From the NCBI GenBank assembly GCA_031278025.1, contig JAITLF010000305.1:1-5924 (forward strand): 5,924 nucleotides of DNA. Direction: 5' to 3'. This document shows, one piece after another, positions 1-5,503 of the stretch (the first letter of the stretch is position 1; the number at the start of each line of letters is the position of its first letter). The translations under genes were made by a program, and so were the position numbers. Source of the DNA: Treponema sp. (GTDB taxonomy: Bacteria; Spirochaetota; Spirochaetia; Treponematales; Breznakiellaceae). A model generated the notes under the pieces. The model did not search any database. It was given only the letters and a program-made list of their open reading frames with translations, and had not been told where the DNA came from.

Positions 1-23
1 CATCTGCCCCCGTCACTCCTCAC
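1..23 (-). other. Possible 5' end of a further minus-strand gene (cut by window edge)
   Basis: Reading the minus strand, the GerW-family stop is followed by a purine-rich stretch with several GGAG/GAGG cores. A GTG codon at 23-21 lies 6 nt after a GAGGAGG core, which is good spacing for a start, and the frame is open to the edge (V-R-S-D-G-G-R). A second candidate, an ATG at 3-1, lies in another frame. Only seven codons are visible, so no product can be named. The short gap after the preceding gene suggests the same operon. Confidence 0.25.
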
Positions 24-42
24 TTTCTCCCTCCTCGCTCCT

Positions 43-393
43 TCAGGGGGTATTTTCATCTTCCCCGGACGAGAGAAAACCGGCTATTTTATCAATGACG
101 GCGGGAACGGTGTCTATCAGGCGTTCAATGGTGGATGTGTCCCCGGCGGAGAGTATCTTTACGGTGTCCCGGTCAATGACGATAAAGGTTACGGGGCTTA
201 CCGACACCCCTCCCCCCGCACCGCCCAGGGGGGAATCGCCTGAACCCCCTGAAACAATCCCGATGGAGGCTTTGAATACCGGTATGATGGTGATATTCCC
301 GGATACAATGGACTGCCCTATGATGACATTGGCGTCCACCAGGCTTTTTACGCTTTCCAGAAGCGTCTCTTTAAAGGTCTTTTGATCAAACAT
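43..393 (-). CDS. ytfJ: GerW (YtfJ) family protein
   Basis: A 116-residue protein that I recognise as the GerW/YtfJ family. The N-terminal helix (about 5-21) is followed by the family core G-x-x-I-x-x-G-x-x-T/I-I-I-P-V (residues 26-39), a glycine-rich loop (48-63, with GGSG and GGAGGG) and the beta segment VSPVTFIVID (65-74). The C-terminal half is a short amphipathic helix with an acidic tail. Length is near the usual for the family. In Bacillus the homologue is tied to spore germination, but the family is widespread in non-spore-formers, where its role is unknown; no spore function should be inferred here. The ATG is preceded by AGGAG with a 5-nt gap, a strong ribosome site. It lies 54 bp behind the DUF2953 gene on the same strand, the pairing seen as ytfI-ytfJ, so the two are probably co-transcribed and functionally linked. 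Confidence 0.88.
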   Translation of the reverse strand: MFDQKTFKETLLESVKSLVDANVIIGQSIVSGNITIIPVFKASIGIVSGGSGDSPLGGAGGGVSVSPVTFIVIDRDTVKILSAGDTSTIERLIDTVPAVIDKIAGFLSSGEDENTP

Positions 394-447
394 CGTATCT
401 CCTGTGATTAAATATACGTTTATCGATTGAATCTATGCTCATCGATA

Positions 448-954
448 TTACCCTTTTTCCCCGCTTTCCCTGATGGAAAGGGATATTAGCCGAAACAGCA
501 ATACCACCGCCGGAATGGAGAAGGACATATTACCGTCAAATGATAATTTCGTTTCGGCCGAAAAACAGGGCCTAAGCGTTATTTCCGGCTTACCGCCGGC
601 CGCGAGGGGGTCCAGTGAATTTGCGAGGGAACAGAGGCAGCCGTGAAAAACAGCGGTTTCCGCCGCATCGCCGGCCGAGAAAGCCAGGTTCAGGCGGAGA
701 TGTTTTACGCGCAGGGGCCTCCGGAACAGCGGAGAGTAGAGCCTCAGGGTTTTGAAAAAATCCGGGGATCTAAGGAGGCGGCGTACAAAACGGCGCAGCC
801 TGTTCCGCAGTACATGGGTTATACTTCGGTAAAAGCACAGATAGCGAAACCGGGCGTCCGGGCGCGCATGATCTTGCCCCCGTATATCCACGGTAAGCGG
901 GGCGGCGCATACTATTCCCCCAAGGCAGAGGATCAAGAGAATTACAATTTCCAC
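448..954 (-). CDS. DUF2953 family membrane-anchored protein (YtfI-like)
   Basis: A 168-residue protein that I assign to DUF2953, based on the segment L-x-L-x-F-S-A-G-D-A-A-E-T-A-V-x-x-G (about 89-105), the family's most recognisable block, and on its place directly before a GerW/YtfJ gene. Residues 3-19 form one hydrophobic helix that should anchor it in the membrane. A basic stretch (about 49-86, many Arg) follows, and a second hydrophobic segment lies at about 147-160. It is somewhat shorter than the roughly 200-plus residues I expect, mostly in the N-terminal half. The start is a GTG; an in-frame TGA lies two codons upstream, so no longer form is possible. I see no Shine-Dalgarno sequence before it. 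The biochemical role of the family is not known. It probably shares a message with the GerW gene downstream. Confidence 0.72.
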   Translation of the reverse strand: MEIVILLILCLGGIVCAAPLTVDIRGQDHARPDARFRYLCFYRSITHVLRNRLRRFVRRLLRSPDFFKTLRLYSPLFRRPLRVKHLRLNLAFSAGDAAETAVFHGCLCSLANSLDPLAAGGKPEITLRPCFSAETKLSFDGNMSFSIPAVVLLFRLISLSIRESGEKG

Positions 955-967
955 GTATCACAGTGTA

Positions 968-996
968 TTGCATTTCCGGGAAAAAAGGAATATACT
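968..996 (+). promoter_or_regulatory. Candidate promoter of the small-protein/ATPase operon
   Basis: TATACT at 991-996 (5 of 6 matches to the -10 consensus) lies 17 bp after TTGCAT at 968-973 (a weak -35, TTG conserved). It would start transcription near 1003, about 49 nt before the ATG at 1052. The -10 is flanked by a 5-bp inverted repeat (AAAAG 983-987, CTTTT 997-1001). Part of the promoter overlaps the upstream region of the divergent DUF2953 gene. Confidence 0.45.
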
Positions 997-1005
997 CTTT
1001 TAGCA

Positions 1006-1031
1006 GGAACTAACATTATTGAACTTGTTCC
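1006..1031. promoter_or_regulatory. Inverted repeat in the 5' leader, possible operator
   Basis: GGAAC (1006-1010) and GTTCC (1027-1031) form a 5-bp inverted repeat between the predicted transcription start and the ribosome site. The right part contains a smaller palindrome, GAAC-TT-GTTC (1021-1030). The AT-rich centre includes ATTATT, reminiscent of a half Fur-type site, but I cannot align a convincing complete Fur box. It could be a repressor site or a small RNA hairpin; the sequence does not decide. Confidence 0.2.
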
Positions 1032-1038
1032 AATTTTC

Positions 1039-1043
1039 GGAGG
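1039..1043 (+). promoter_or_regulatory. Shine-Dalgarno GGAGG deciding the 1052 start
   Basis: A perfect GGAGG core lies 8 nt before the ATG at 1052. It lies inside the longer open frame that begins with TTG at 1019, so it argues for the shorter 89-residue product. Confidence 0.8.
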
Positions 1044-1051
1044 AAACGTGT

Positions 1052-1321
1052 ATGGACAAAGTGACGGGACTTTTAAAAAACAAATACCTTGTTGGTTTTG
1101 GGCTCGGGGTAGCTGCGGCCGTTGTGGGTTACCGGGCCTATAAAAGCCGGAAACTCCGCAAGGCACTGGTAAAAGCGGTGGCCTGCGGCATGAAACTGCG
1201 GGATGACGCGAAATTTGCCATGAACACCATCAAGGAAGACGCGGAGGATCTCTGCGCCGAGGCAAAGGAACAGGGGGCCGGGGGCTGTTGCGCCGGCGCT
1301 CAACCGGAAGCCGGGGCCTAA
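1052..1321 (+). CDS. Small single-pass membrane protein, DUF6110-like (FezA-like candidate)
   Basis: An 89-residue protein starting MDKVTGLLKNK; the ATG is chosen for its GGAGG site over the in-frame TTG at 1019. Residues 11-27 form one transmembrane helix with spaced small residues (G-x-G-x-G-x-A-A-A-x-x-G), a glycine-zipper pattern suited to helix packing. A basic segment (YKSRKLRK) and a mixed-charge helix (about 45-72) follow, then a Gly/Ala tail with Cys-Cys. Cysteines also occur in A-C-G-M and D-L-C-A. The plan of an N-terminal glycine-rich helix plus a K/A/E-rich helix matches my memory of DUF6110 proteins, which sit next to metal P-type ATPases in clostridia. Its stop is 7 bp before the ATPase start, so translation is probably coupled. 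FezA, the small membrane protein of ferrosome loci, is the most attractive assignment but is inferred. It could equally be an uncharacterised partner of the pump. Confidence 0.78.
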   Translation: MDKVTGLLKNKYLVGFGLGVAAAVVGYRAYKSRKLRKALVKAVACGMKLRDDAKFAMNTIKEDAEDLCAEAKEQGAGGCCAGAQPEAGA

Positions 1322-1328
1322 GGCCCGG

Positions 1329-3404
1329 ATGGAATACCGGATCATCCATGAGCTTCCCCGCCGGATACGCCTGAACTGCGGCAGGTACGCCTTTAGCCCC
1401 GGACAGGCCGCGGCGGCGGAGCAGTTTCTCCTTGCCCTGGAGGGGGTAAAAACCGCAAAGGTCTCTTCCATAACGGGGGGTCTCCTGCTCGTTTTGGAAG
1501 CCTCCCAAAGGCAGACCGTACTGGACAGGATACGGGGCCTTGAACTATCTTCCCTGCCCGAAACGGCGCCTTCCCATAGCGCGGAGGGGGAATTTCAGAA
1601 CAAGCTTTTGGGCATTGTCGGCCTCCGCATCCTGACCCGGTATTTTCTGCCCCCGCCCCTGCGCCTGGTTTATACGGGCCTGCGGGCAATGGGCTTCGTG
1701 AAAAAGGGGCTGGCGGCCCTGCTGCGCGGCAGTCTCAATGTGGATGTCCTCGACGCGGCCGCGGTTTCCGTGTCCCTGCTGCAGGGGCAGACCGATACCG
1801 CGGGGTCCATCATGTTCATGCTTTCCCTGGGGGAAGTTCTGGAGGAGTATACCCACAAAAAATCCAGGGCGGCTCTGACGGATTCCTTCTCCTTCAACAT
1901 CGACTCGGTTTGGAAAAAAACGGACGCCGGAGAAACCTCCGTGCCGGTCAGCCGGATCGTCCCCGGAGACCTTATCGTGGTTCGAAGCGGCGCCATGATA
2001 CCCCTGGACGGAGAAGTGTTCCGGGGAGAGGCGATGGTATGTCAGGCTTCCCTTACCGGGGAACCCCTGCCGGTGATGAAGCGCGGGGGGAACGCCGTGT
2101 ACGCGGGGACGGTGGTAGAAGAAGGGGAACTTACCATCACCGTGACCAGCCGGCCCGACGAAACCCGCATAGGCAGGATCATTTCCATAATAGATGAATC
2201 CGAGGGGCTTAAGGCCGAAATCCAGAGCCGGGCGGAAAAGCTCGCCGATTCCATAGTTCCCTTCAGCTTTGCCGGGGCCGCCCTAGCCTTTGCCTTGACC
2301 GGAAACGTAACCAGGGCCATAGCCTTTTTGATGGTTGACTACTCCTGCGCCATCAAGCTGGCCATGCCTATTGCCGTCCTCTCCGCCATGCGGGAAGCGG
2401 CCCAGCGGCGGGTCTTTGTTAAGGGGGGCAAATTTCTGGAAGCCCTTGCCACGGCGGACACGGTTATTTTTGACAAGACCGGAACCCTGACCGAGGCGAG
2501 GCCGGTAATTACCAAAGTAGTACCCACCGCCGGGAAAAGCCGGGACCAGGTTTTAAGCATGGCGGCATGTCTTGAGGAACATTTCCCCCACAGCGTGGCA
2601 GCGGCGGTGGTACGCCAGGCGGAAAAAGAGGGGCTAAAGCACCGGGAGGATCACAGCGAACTGGAATACGTGGTGGCCCACGGGGTAGCGGCGTATTACG
2701 CCCAGGCGCGGGTGGTCCTGGGAAGCTATCATTTTGTGTTTGAGGATGAAAAAACGGGTCTAAGTCCGGAAGAAAAGGCCTTTATTGAAAAGGAAACCGA
2801 CGGCTGTTCCGCCATCTACCTGGCCCGGGAAGGTATGCTCCAGGGTATTATCTGCTTTACCGATCCTCCACGGGAGGATGCCGCACCGGTTATCGCGGAG
2901 TTAAAGGCCCTGGGGCTTTCCCGAATTGTGATGATCACCGGGGACAACGAGGCCGCCGCCCGGAATATGGCCGGAAAACTGGGAATAGACGAGTATTACG
3001 CCGAAGTTCTGCCCCAGGAAAAAAACGGCCTTGTCAAACGGATCAGGGCCGAAGGGCACACCGTTGTCATGGTGGGGGACGGGATCAATGACGCCCCGGC
3101 CCTTGCCGCGGCGGACACCGGGGTGGCCATGATCAATGGCTGCGATCTTGCCCGGGAAGTCGCCGACGTGGTGCTGCTGTCATCGGACCTTCGTTCCCTT
3201 TGCCGGATCATCCGGATCGGCAGGGGGCTAATCTCCCGTATATCCGGCAATTACCGGAAGATACTGGTTACCAACAGCGCCCTTCTGGCCCTGTCCCTGG
3301 CCGGAATCATCAGCCCCGGCACTTCCGCGCTGTTCCACAATGTGTTTACCTTCCTGATCAGCGCCGCTTCAAGCCGGCCCTATCTGCCGGAAAACGAACG
3401 GTAA
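1329..3404 (+). CDS. P1B-type heavy-metal-translocating ATPase (P1B-6 / FezB-like candidate)
   Basis: A 691-residue metal-pumping P-type ATPase. Residues 1-75 form an HMA-like domain without CxxC, opening with the basic HELPRRIRLNCG block. Membrane segments lie at about 95-123, 138-152 and 155-172 (with the LNVDVLDAAA block), 308-324, 328-354, 645-661 and 664-680. The actuator domain carries TGE (243-245). The phosphorylated aspartate is D382 in DKTGT. The nucleotide-domain HP site reads E-H-F-P-H-S (417-422), with AHG at 450-452. TGDN (537-540) and GDGINDAP (583-590) complete the catalytic set, so the enzyme looks intact. The ion-path motif, normally CPC/SPC/TPC, is S339-C340-A341 followed by I-K-L, which sets it apart from copper and zinc pumps. 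This variant with the HFPH signature fits the group I recall as P1B-6, including FezB. The substrate is probably iron, by inference. Before the ATG only a weak ribosome site is seen; coupling to the preceding gene, 7 bp away, is likely. Confidence 0.93.
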   Translation: MEYRIIHELPRRIRLNCGRYAFSPGQAAAAEQFLLALEGVKTAKVSSITGGLLLVLEASQRQTVLDRIRGLELSSLPETAPSHSAEGEFQNKLLGIVGLRILTRYFLPPPLRLVYTGLRAMGFVKKGLAALLRGSLNVDVLDAAAVSVSLLQGQTDTAGSIMFMLSLGEVLEEYTHKKSRAALTDSFSFNIDSVWKKTDAGETSVPVSRIVPGDLIVVRSGAMIPLDGEVFRGEAMVCQASLTGEPLPVMKRGGNAVYAGTVVEEGELTITVTSRPDETRIGRIISIIDESEGLKAEIQSRAEKLADSIVPFSFAGAALAFALTGNVTRAIAFLMVDYSCAIKLAMPIAVLSAMREAAQRRVFVKGGKFLEALATADTVIFDKTGTLTEARPVITKVVPTAGKSRDQVLSMAACLEEHFPHSVAAAVVRQAEKEGLKHREDHSELEYVVAHGVAAYYAQARVVLGSYHFVFEDEKTGLSPEEKAFIEKETDGCSAIYLAREGMLQGIICFTDPPREDAAPVIAELKALGLSRIVMITGDNEAAARNMAGKLGIDEYYAEVLPQEKNGLVKRIRAEGHTVVMVGDGINDAPALAAADTGVAMINGCDLAREVADVVLLSSDLRSLCRIIRIGRGLISRISGNYRKILVTNSALLALSLAGIISPGTSALFHNVFTFLISAASSRPYLPENER

Positions 3405-3435
3405 CGGGCGCGCCCCGGAATTCACTCACCGGGAA

Positions 3436-3465
3436 CTATATTGACCGCGATAGCGGTCAATATGG
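3436..3465. terminator. Perfect 11-bp inverted repeat, probable terminator between convergent genes
   Basis: ATATTGACCGC (3438-3448) and its exact complement GCGGTCAATAT (3453-3463) flank a 4-nt GATA loop. In RNA the stem extends by one U-G and one C-G pair to 3436 and 3465. It lies 31 bp past the ATPase stop and about 36 bp past the end of the convergent nuclease fragment, where a shared terminator is expected. The plus-strand tail (GGATTGTTTTGCC) has only a modest T run and the minus-strand tail none, so an intrinsic terminator is plausible but not certain. A protein-binding palindrome is the alternative. Confidence 0.55.
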
Positions 3466-3501
3466 ATTGTTTTGCCTGCAATAATATGTCAAGCACCTGG
3501 G

Positions 3502-4077
3502 TCATGGCATCACGCCGGCCAGTCCCGCCACAGGCCCGATCAGGGTTTCCTGCCGGATACTTATCCGTTTCAGGTTATCCGCCGCATTCAGGGCGTTATG
3601 TTCCGAAGCGTGGGCGCACCAGGTCTCGGCGGCCTGTTTCTTGCTTTGTACTTCCGGTGAGGTTAGCCCTCTTTCCGCCTTGGTCTCTATCATGTAGATG
3701 GCATCCGGGGTTTCCGCGACAAAGTCCGGAACGTATTCGGAAATGTCGTTTCCGGTCCGGTAGTAAATTTGAAACTGCCCCCTGGCGGGCCTGAACCATT
3801 TGAGGCTTTCCTGCTCAAGGATAACGGAGAAACGGCGTTCCGTATCGGAATCGAATTTTACAATCAGGTAGAGGCACTTTGAGAATCCGGTAAATATCAT
3901 CCTGCCGATTTTTGACTTGTCAAATTTGGATATACGGAAATTCACCGGCCCGACGCCGTCATCGGCGGTAAAAGCGATCTCTTTCAGGGCGGTAAACCCT
4001 CTGCTTATTTTAACATCAAAATCGTAATCCGTTTTGGTTTGATATTCCGGCATCCGGTCATGGATAAAACCGACCAT
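3502..4077 (-). pseudogene. Orphan C-terminal fragment of a type III restriction (Res) / DEAD-helicase-like protein
   Basis: The 191-residue frame matches the C-terminal part of type III Res-like helicase-nucleases. It shows the block I-F-T-G-F-S-K-C-L-Y (61-70), K-F-D-S-D-T-E-R (74-81), K-W-F-R-P-A-x-G-Q-F-x-I-Y-Y (93-106), then the nuclease core P-D-F (117-119) and E-T-K (131-133), a PD-(x12)-ExK motif, and the following K-K-Q-A-A-E-T-W-C-A-H-A block (146-157). Full proteins are usually over 800 residues with an N-terminal helicase; none of that is present upstream, where an in-frame TGA lies 8 codons before the ATG. The expected C-terminal end (a KPW-x-YLLIPH-type block) is also missing after residue 161. 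No methyltransferase is nearby. Base composition is visibly less GC-rich than in the flanking genes, suggesting acquired DNA. Most likely a decaying remnant; a standalone nuclease cannot be excluded. Confidence 0.7.
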
Positions 4078-4382
4078 TGGTCGTCCGATCGCGGAACGTC
4101 AGTTCCCAGAACCGGGCCATGCCGGCCTTGCGGGGCGCGGAACCCTTGCCGCGGCAGCGCCGGACATCAGTCTGGTTTTCATCAGATTACCCTATACCCC
4201 ATATAAGTTAGTAAAATCTAACAGAAATATATATCCGTTGTTGAAAGCTGTCAAGAACGGAACTTTAGCCGAATTTGCGGGGCCGGCGCACACAAAATTC
4301 TCGCCCGGTAAATTCCGCATAAAGATTCGGGTGGTTCGTGTGAAAGCGGGCCAATCGTTCAGGAACACTACACTATTGGATA
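4078..4382. other. Intergenic stretch without a convincing gene
   Basis: About 305 bp between the end of the HAD gene and the nuclease fragment. Short minus-strand frames just upstream of the fragment (one beginning MKTRLMSG in the same frame and ended by the TGA, one reading GMARFWELTFRDR in another frame) may be debris of the lost upstream part, but I cannot match them. The centre (about 4190-4235) is AT-rich, unlike its surroundings, and holds a small inverted repeat GTTAG/CTAAC around a 6-nt loop. No tRNA, terminator with a T run or clear promoter was seen. Confidence 0.45.
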
Positions 4383-5240
4383 TCAATCAAAGCACGATAC
4401 GCCCTGTTCGTGCGGTTCGTGGTTATCTTTTAGTCCGGGAAGTCCCGCGTGCAGCCGGTTTTGGGCGAATCCGGCGACATATTCCGCGAAACCGGCAGGC
4501 GTACCGCCACCTGTTCCCTCCCGTTCGGAACAGTAGAGCCTTCCCCGGAATACGGAAGATTGCTCAACTTGCCGGGCCATGCATTCGTCCGGAACAAGGG
4601 CGATGTCCGCGGCGCAGAGCATGGGCAGATCGAGTAATCCGTCTCCGGCGCAGATCAGGGATTCGGGCCGCAGGCGACGGCGCAGCATATCCACAGCGCT
4701 TCCCTTGTTAAAGCCCCGGGGAAAAACGTAGAGGCGATCGGCTTCCATAAAAAAATCAAGGGCGGAACTGTAAGCCTGAGCGGATAAAAGGGAAACGGCG
4801 CCCCGTACATCGGGCGATTGGGAGACAATAAAGACGCGGTCAACCCACTTTGCCCAGGAAACGTCCCCGCGCGGGAGCATCTGCGAGAGCAGCTGATCGA
4901 GGCATAACCGCATCACTTCCGATGTCTGCGCGAACAGGGGATGAAACGCCTTCTGCCACAGGGTATCCCGCTTTCCCGCCTTAAGCAGCACCCCTCCGCA
5001 ACTTGTCAGCGCGTAGGGGGGAACGCGGGTCCTGAAATGACGTATCCGCCGGTATTGTTCGGCGGATCTCCCGGTTACCGGGACAAAGCAGATCTCCGGA
5101 TCCAGCTCTTCCAGGCGCCGGCAAACACCGGGTGACATAAAGGCATGGGGTTTCCCGTTTTTATACTCAACGCAAATATCTCCGGGGTATTCTTGAGAAT
5201 GAACAAGGGTATTATCCAGATCGCAGGCCAGGAGAATCAC
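4383..5240 (-). CDS. HAD superfamily (IIB/Cof-like) phosphatase-like hydrolase
   Basis: A 285-residue HAD hydrolase. Motif I is DLDNTL with catalytic D7 and D9; motif II is P-V-T-G-R-S (T56); motif III is the lysine of F-N-K-G (K179); motif IV is GDGLLDLPML with D200 and D204. All catalytic residues are present. The cap region (about 85-170) lies between motifs II and III, as in the C2-cap IIB subclass with sucrose-phosphate phosphatase and Cof proteins. The early segment C-V-E-Y-K-x-G-K, V-P-V-T-x-R-x-x-E-Q-Y-R-R-I and Y-A-L-T-S-x-G-G resembles, from memory, HAD proteins found in tellurite-resistance-type (ter) gene clusters, though no other ter gene is visible. The substrate is unknown. The start is GTG: a TAA lies two codons upstream and motif I begins at residue 7, so no other start fits. 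The C-terminal tail (about 265-285) is not conserved-looking. Confidence 0.85.
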   Translation of the reverse strand: MILLACDLDNTLVHSQEYPGDICVEYKNGKPHAFMSPGVCRRLEELDPEICFVPVTGRSAEQYRRIRHFRTRVPPYALTSCGGVLLKAGKRDTLWQKAFHPLFAQTSEVMRLCLDQLLSQMLPRGDVSWAKWVDRVFIVSQSPDVRGAVSLLSAQAYSSALDFFMEADRLYVFPRGFNKGSAVDMLRRRLRPESLICAGDGLLDLPMLCAADIALVPDECMARQVEQSSVFRGRLYCSEREGTGGGTPAGFAEYVAGFAQNRLHAGLPGLKDNHEPHEQGVSCFD

Positions 5241-5245
5241 AGCTT

Positions 5246-5274
5246 ACCATACCACCCGGCCCGATCCCGGTCAA
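5246..5274 (-). promoter_or_regulatory. Candidate promoter of the HAD gene, implying a leaderless message
   Basis: On the minus strand TTGACC (5274-5269, 5 of 6 to the -35 consensus) and TATGGT (5251-5246, 4 of 6 to the -10 consensus) are separated by exactly 17 bp. The -10 ends only 5 nt before the GTG at 5240, so transcription would begin at or next to the start codon. No clear Shine-Dalgarno site precedes the GTG, which is consistent with leaderless translation. Confidence 0.4.
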
Positions 5275-5428
5275 TGAGTGCCTGCCGCCGTATTGCATTC
5301 CGCATTCAAAAGTCATAAACTTGTAAATACGTGCAGGAAACCCCCGCTGAGGGGAAGACCCGGAACATCCGCTTGCAGGTCCGCGGCTCCCCCTCGAATT
5401 TGCGGTGAAAAACAATCGCATCCCTGAG

Positions 5429-5457
5429 TTGACAAGGGAACAAAGATGTTGTAAACT
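5429..5457 (+). promoter_or_regulatory. Sigma70-type promoter upstream of potA
   Basis: A perfect TTGACA (5429-5434) is followed, 17 bp later, by TAAACT (5452-5457, 4 of 6 to the -10 consensus). It faces potA and would start transcription near 5464, giving a leader of over 100 nt. An inverted repeat CAAAG (5441-5445) / CTTTG (5456-5460) overlaps the spacer and the -10, a placement suited to a repressor. Confidence 0.6.
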
Positions 5458-5489
5458 TTGATGAAGTATAGTAAAAATATAACTTTGAT
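5454..5489 (+). repeat. Direct repeat AACTTTGAT, two copies 27 bp apart
   Basis: AACTTTGAT occurs at 5454-5462, overlapping the -10 of the potA promoter, and again at 5481-5489 in the early transcribed region. A start-to-start distance of 27 bp is about two and a half helical turns. It may be a paired regulator site; in AT-rich leader DNA chance is also possible. Confidence 0.3.
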
Positions 5490-5503
5490 AGGATTTGGAT
5501 ACT

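Noticed and set aside
1019..1051. TTG start giving a 100-residue version of the small protein
   Set aside because: The GGAGG site lies inside this extension and correctly positions the ATG at 1052.
955..1051. Fur box before the small-protein/ATPase operon
   Set aside because: Only a half-site-like ATTATT is present; the other half does not match, so I do not claim Fur control.
643..1143. Long plus-strand open frame opposite the DUF2953 gene
   Set aside because: It is antisense to a recognisable DUF2953 protein, has no family resemblance and overlaps the well-supported small gene at 1052.
1545..1856. Antisense open frames across the ATPase gene
   Set aside because: They are shadows arising from GC-rich codon use; the plus-strand frame carries all P-type ATPase motifs.
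3360..3512. Minus-strand frame of about 50 codons starting MTQVLDILLQAK, overlapping the nuclease-fragment stop as ATGA
   Set aside because: It runs through the palindrome and into the antisense strand of the ATPase, has no ribosome site and matches nothing known.
4192..4386. 64-codon minus-strand frame overlapping the HAD stop as TTGA
   Set aside because: It has a TTG start, no clear ribosome site, a composition that looks random and no recognisable motif; coupling to the HAD gene is possible but unsupported.
4238..4711. 157-codon plus-strand frame
   Set aside because: Two thirds is antisense to the HAD gene and the rest has no recognisable motif or start signal.
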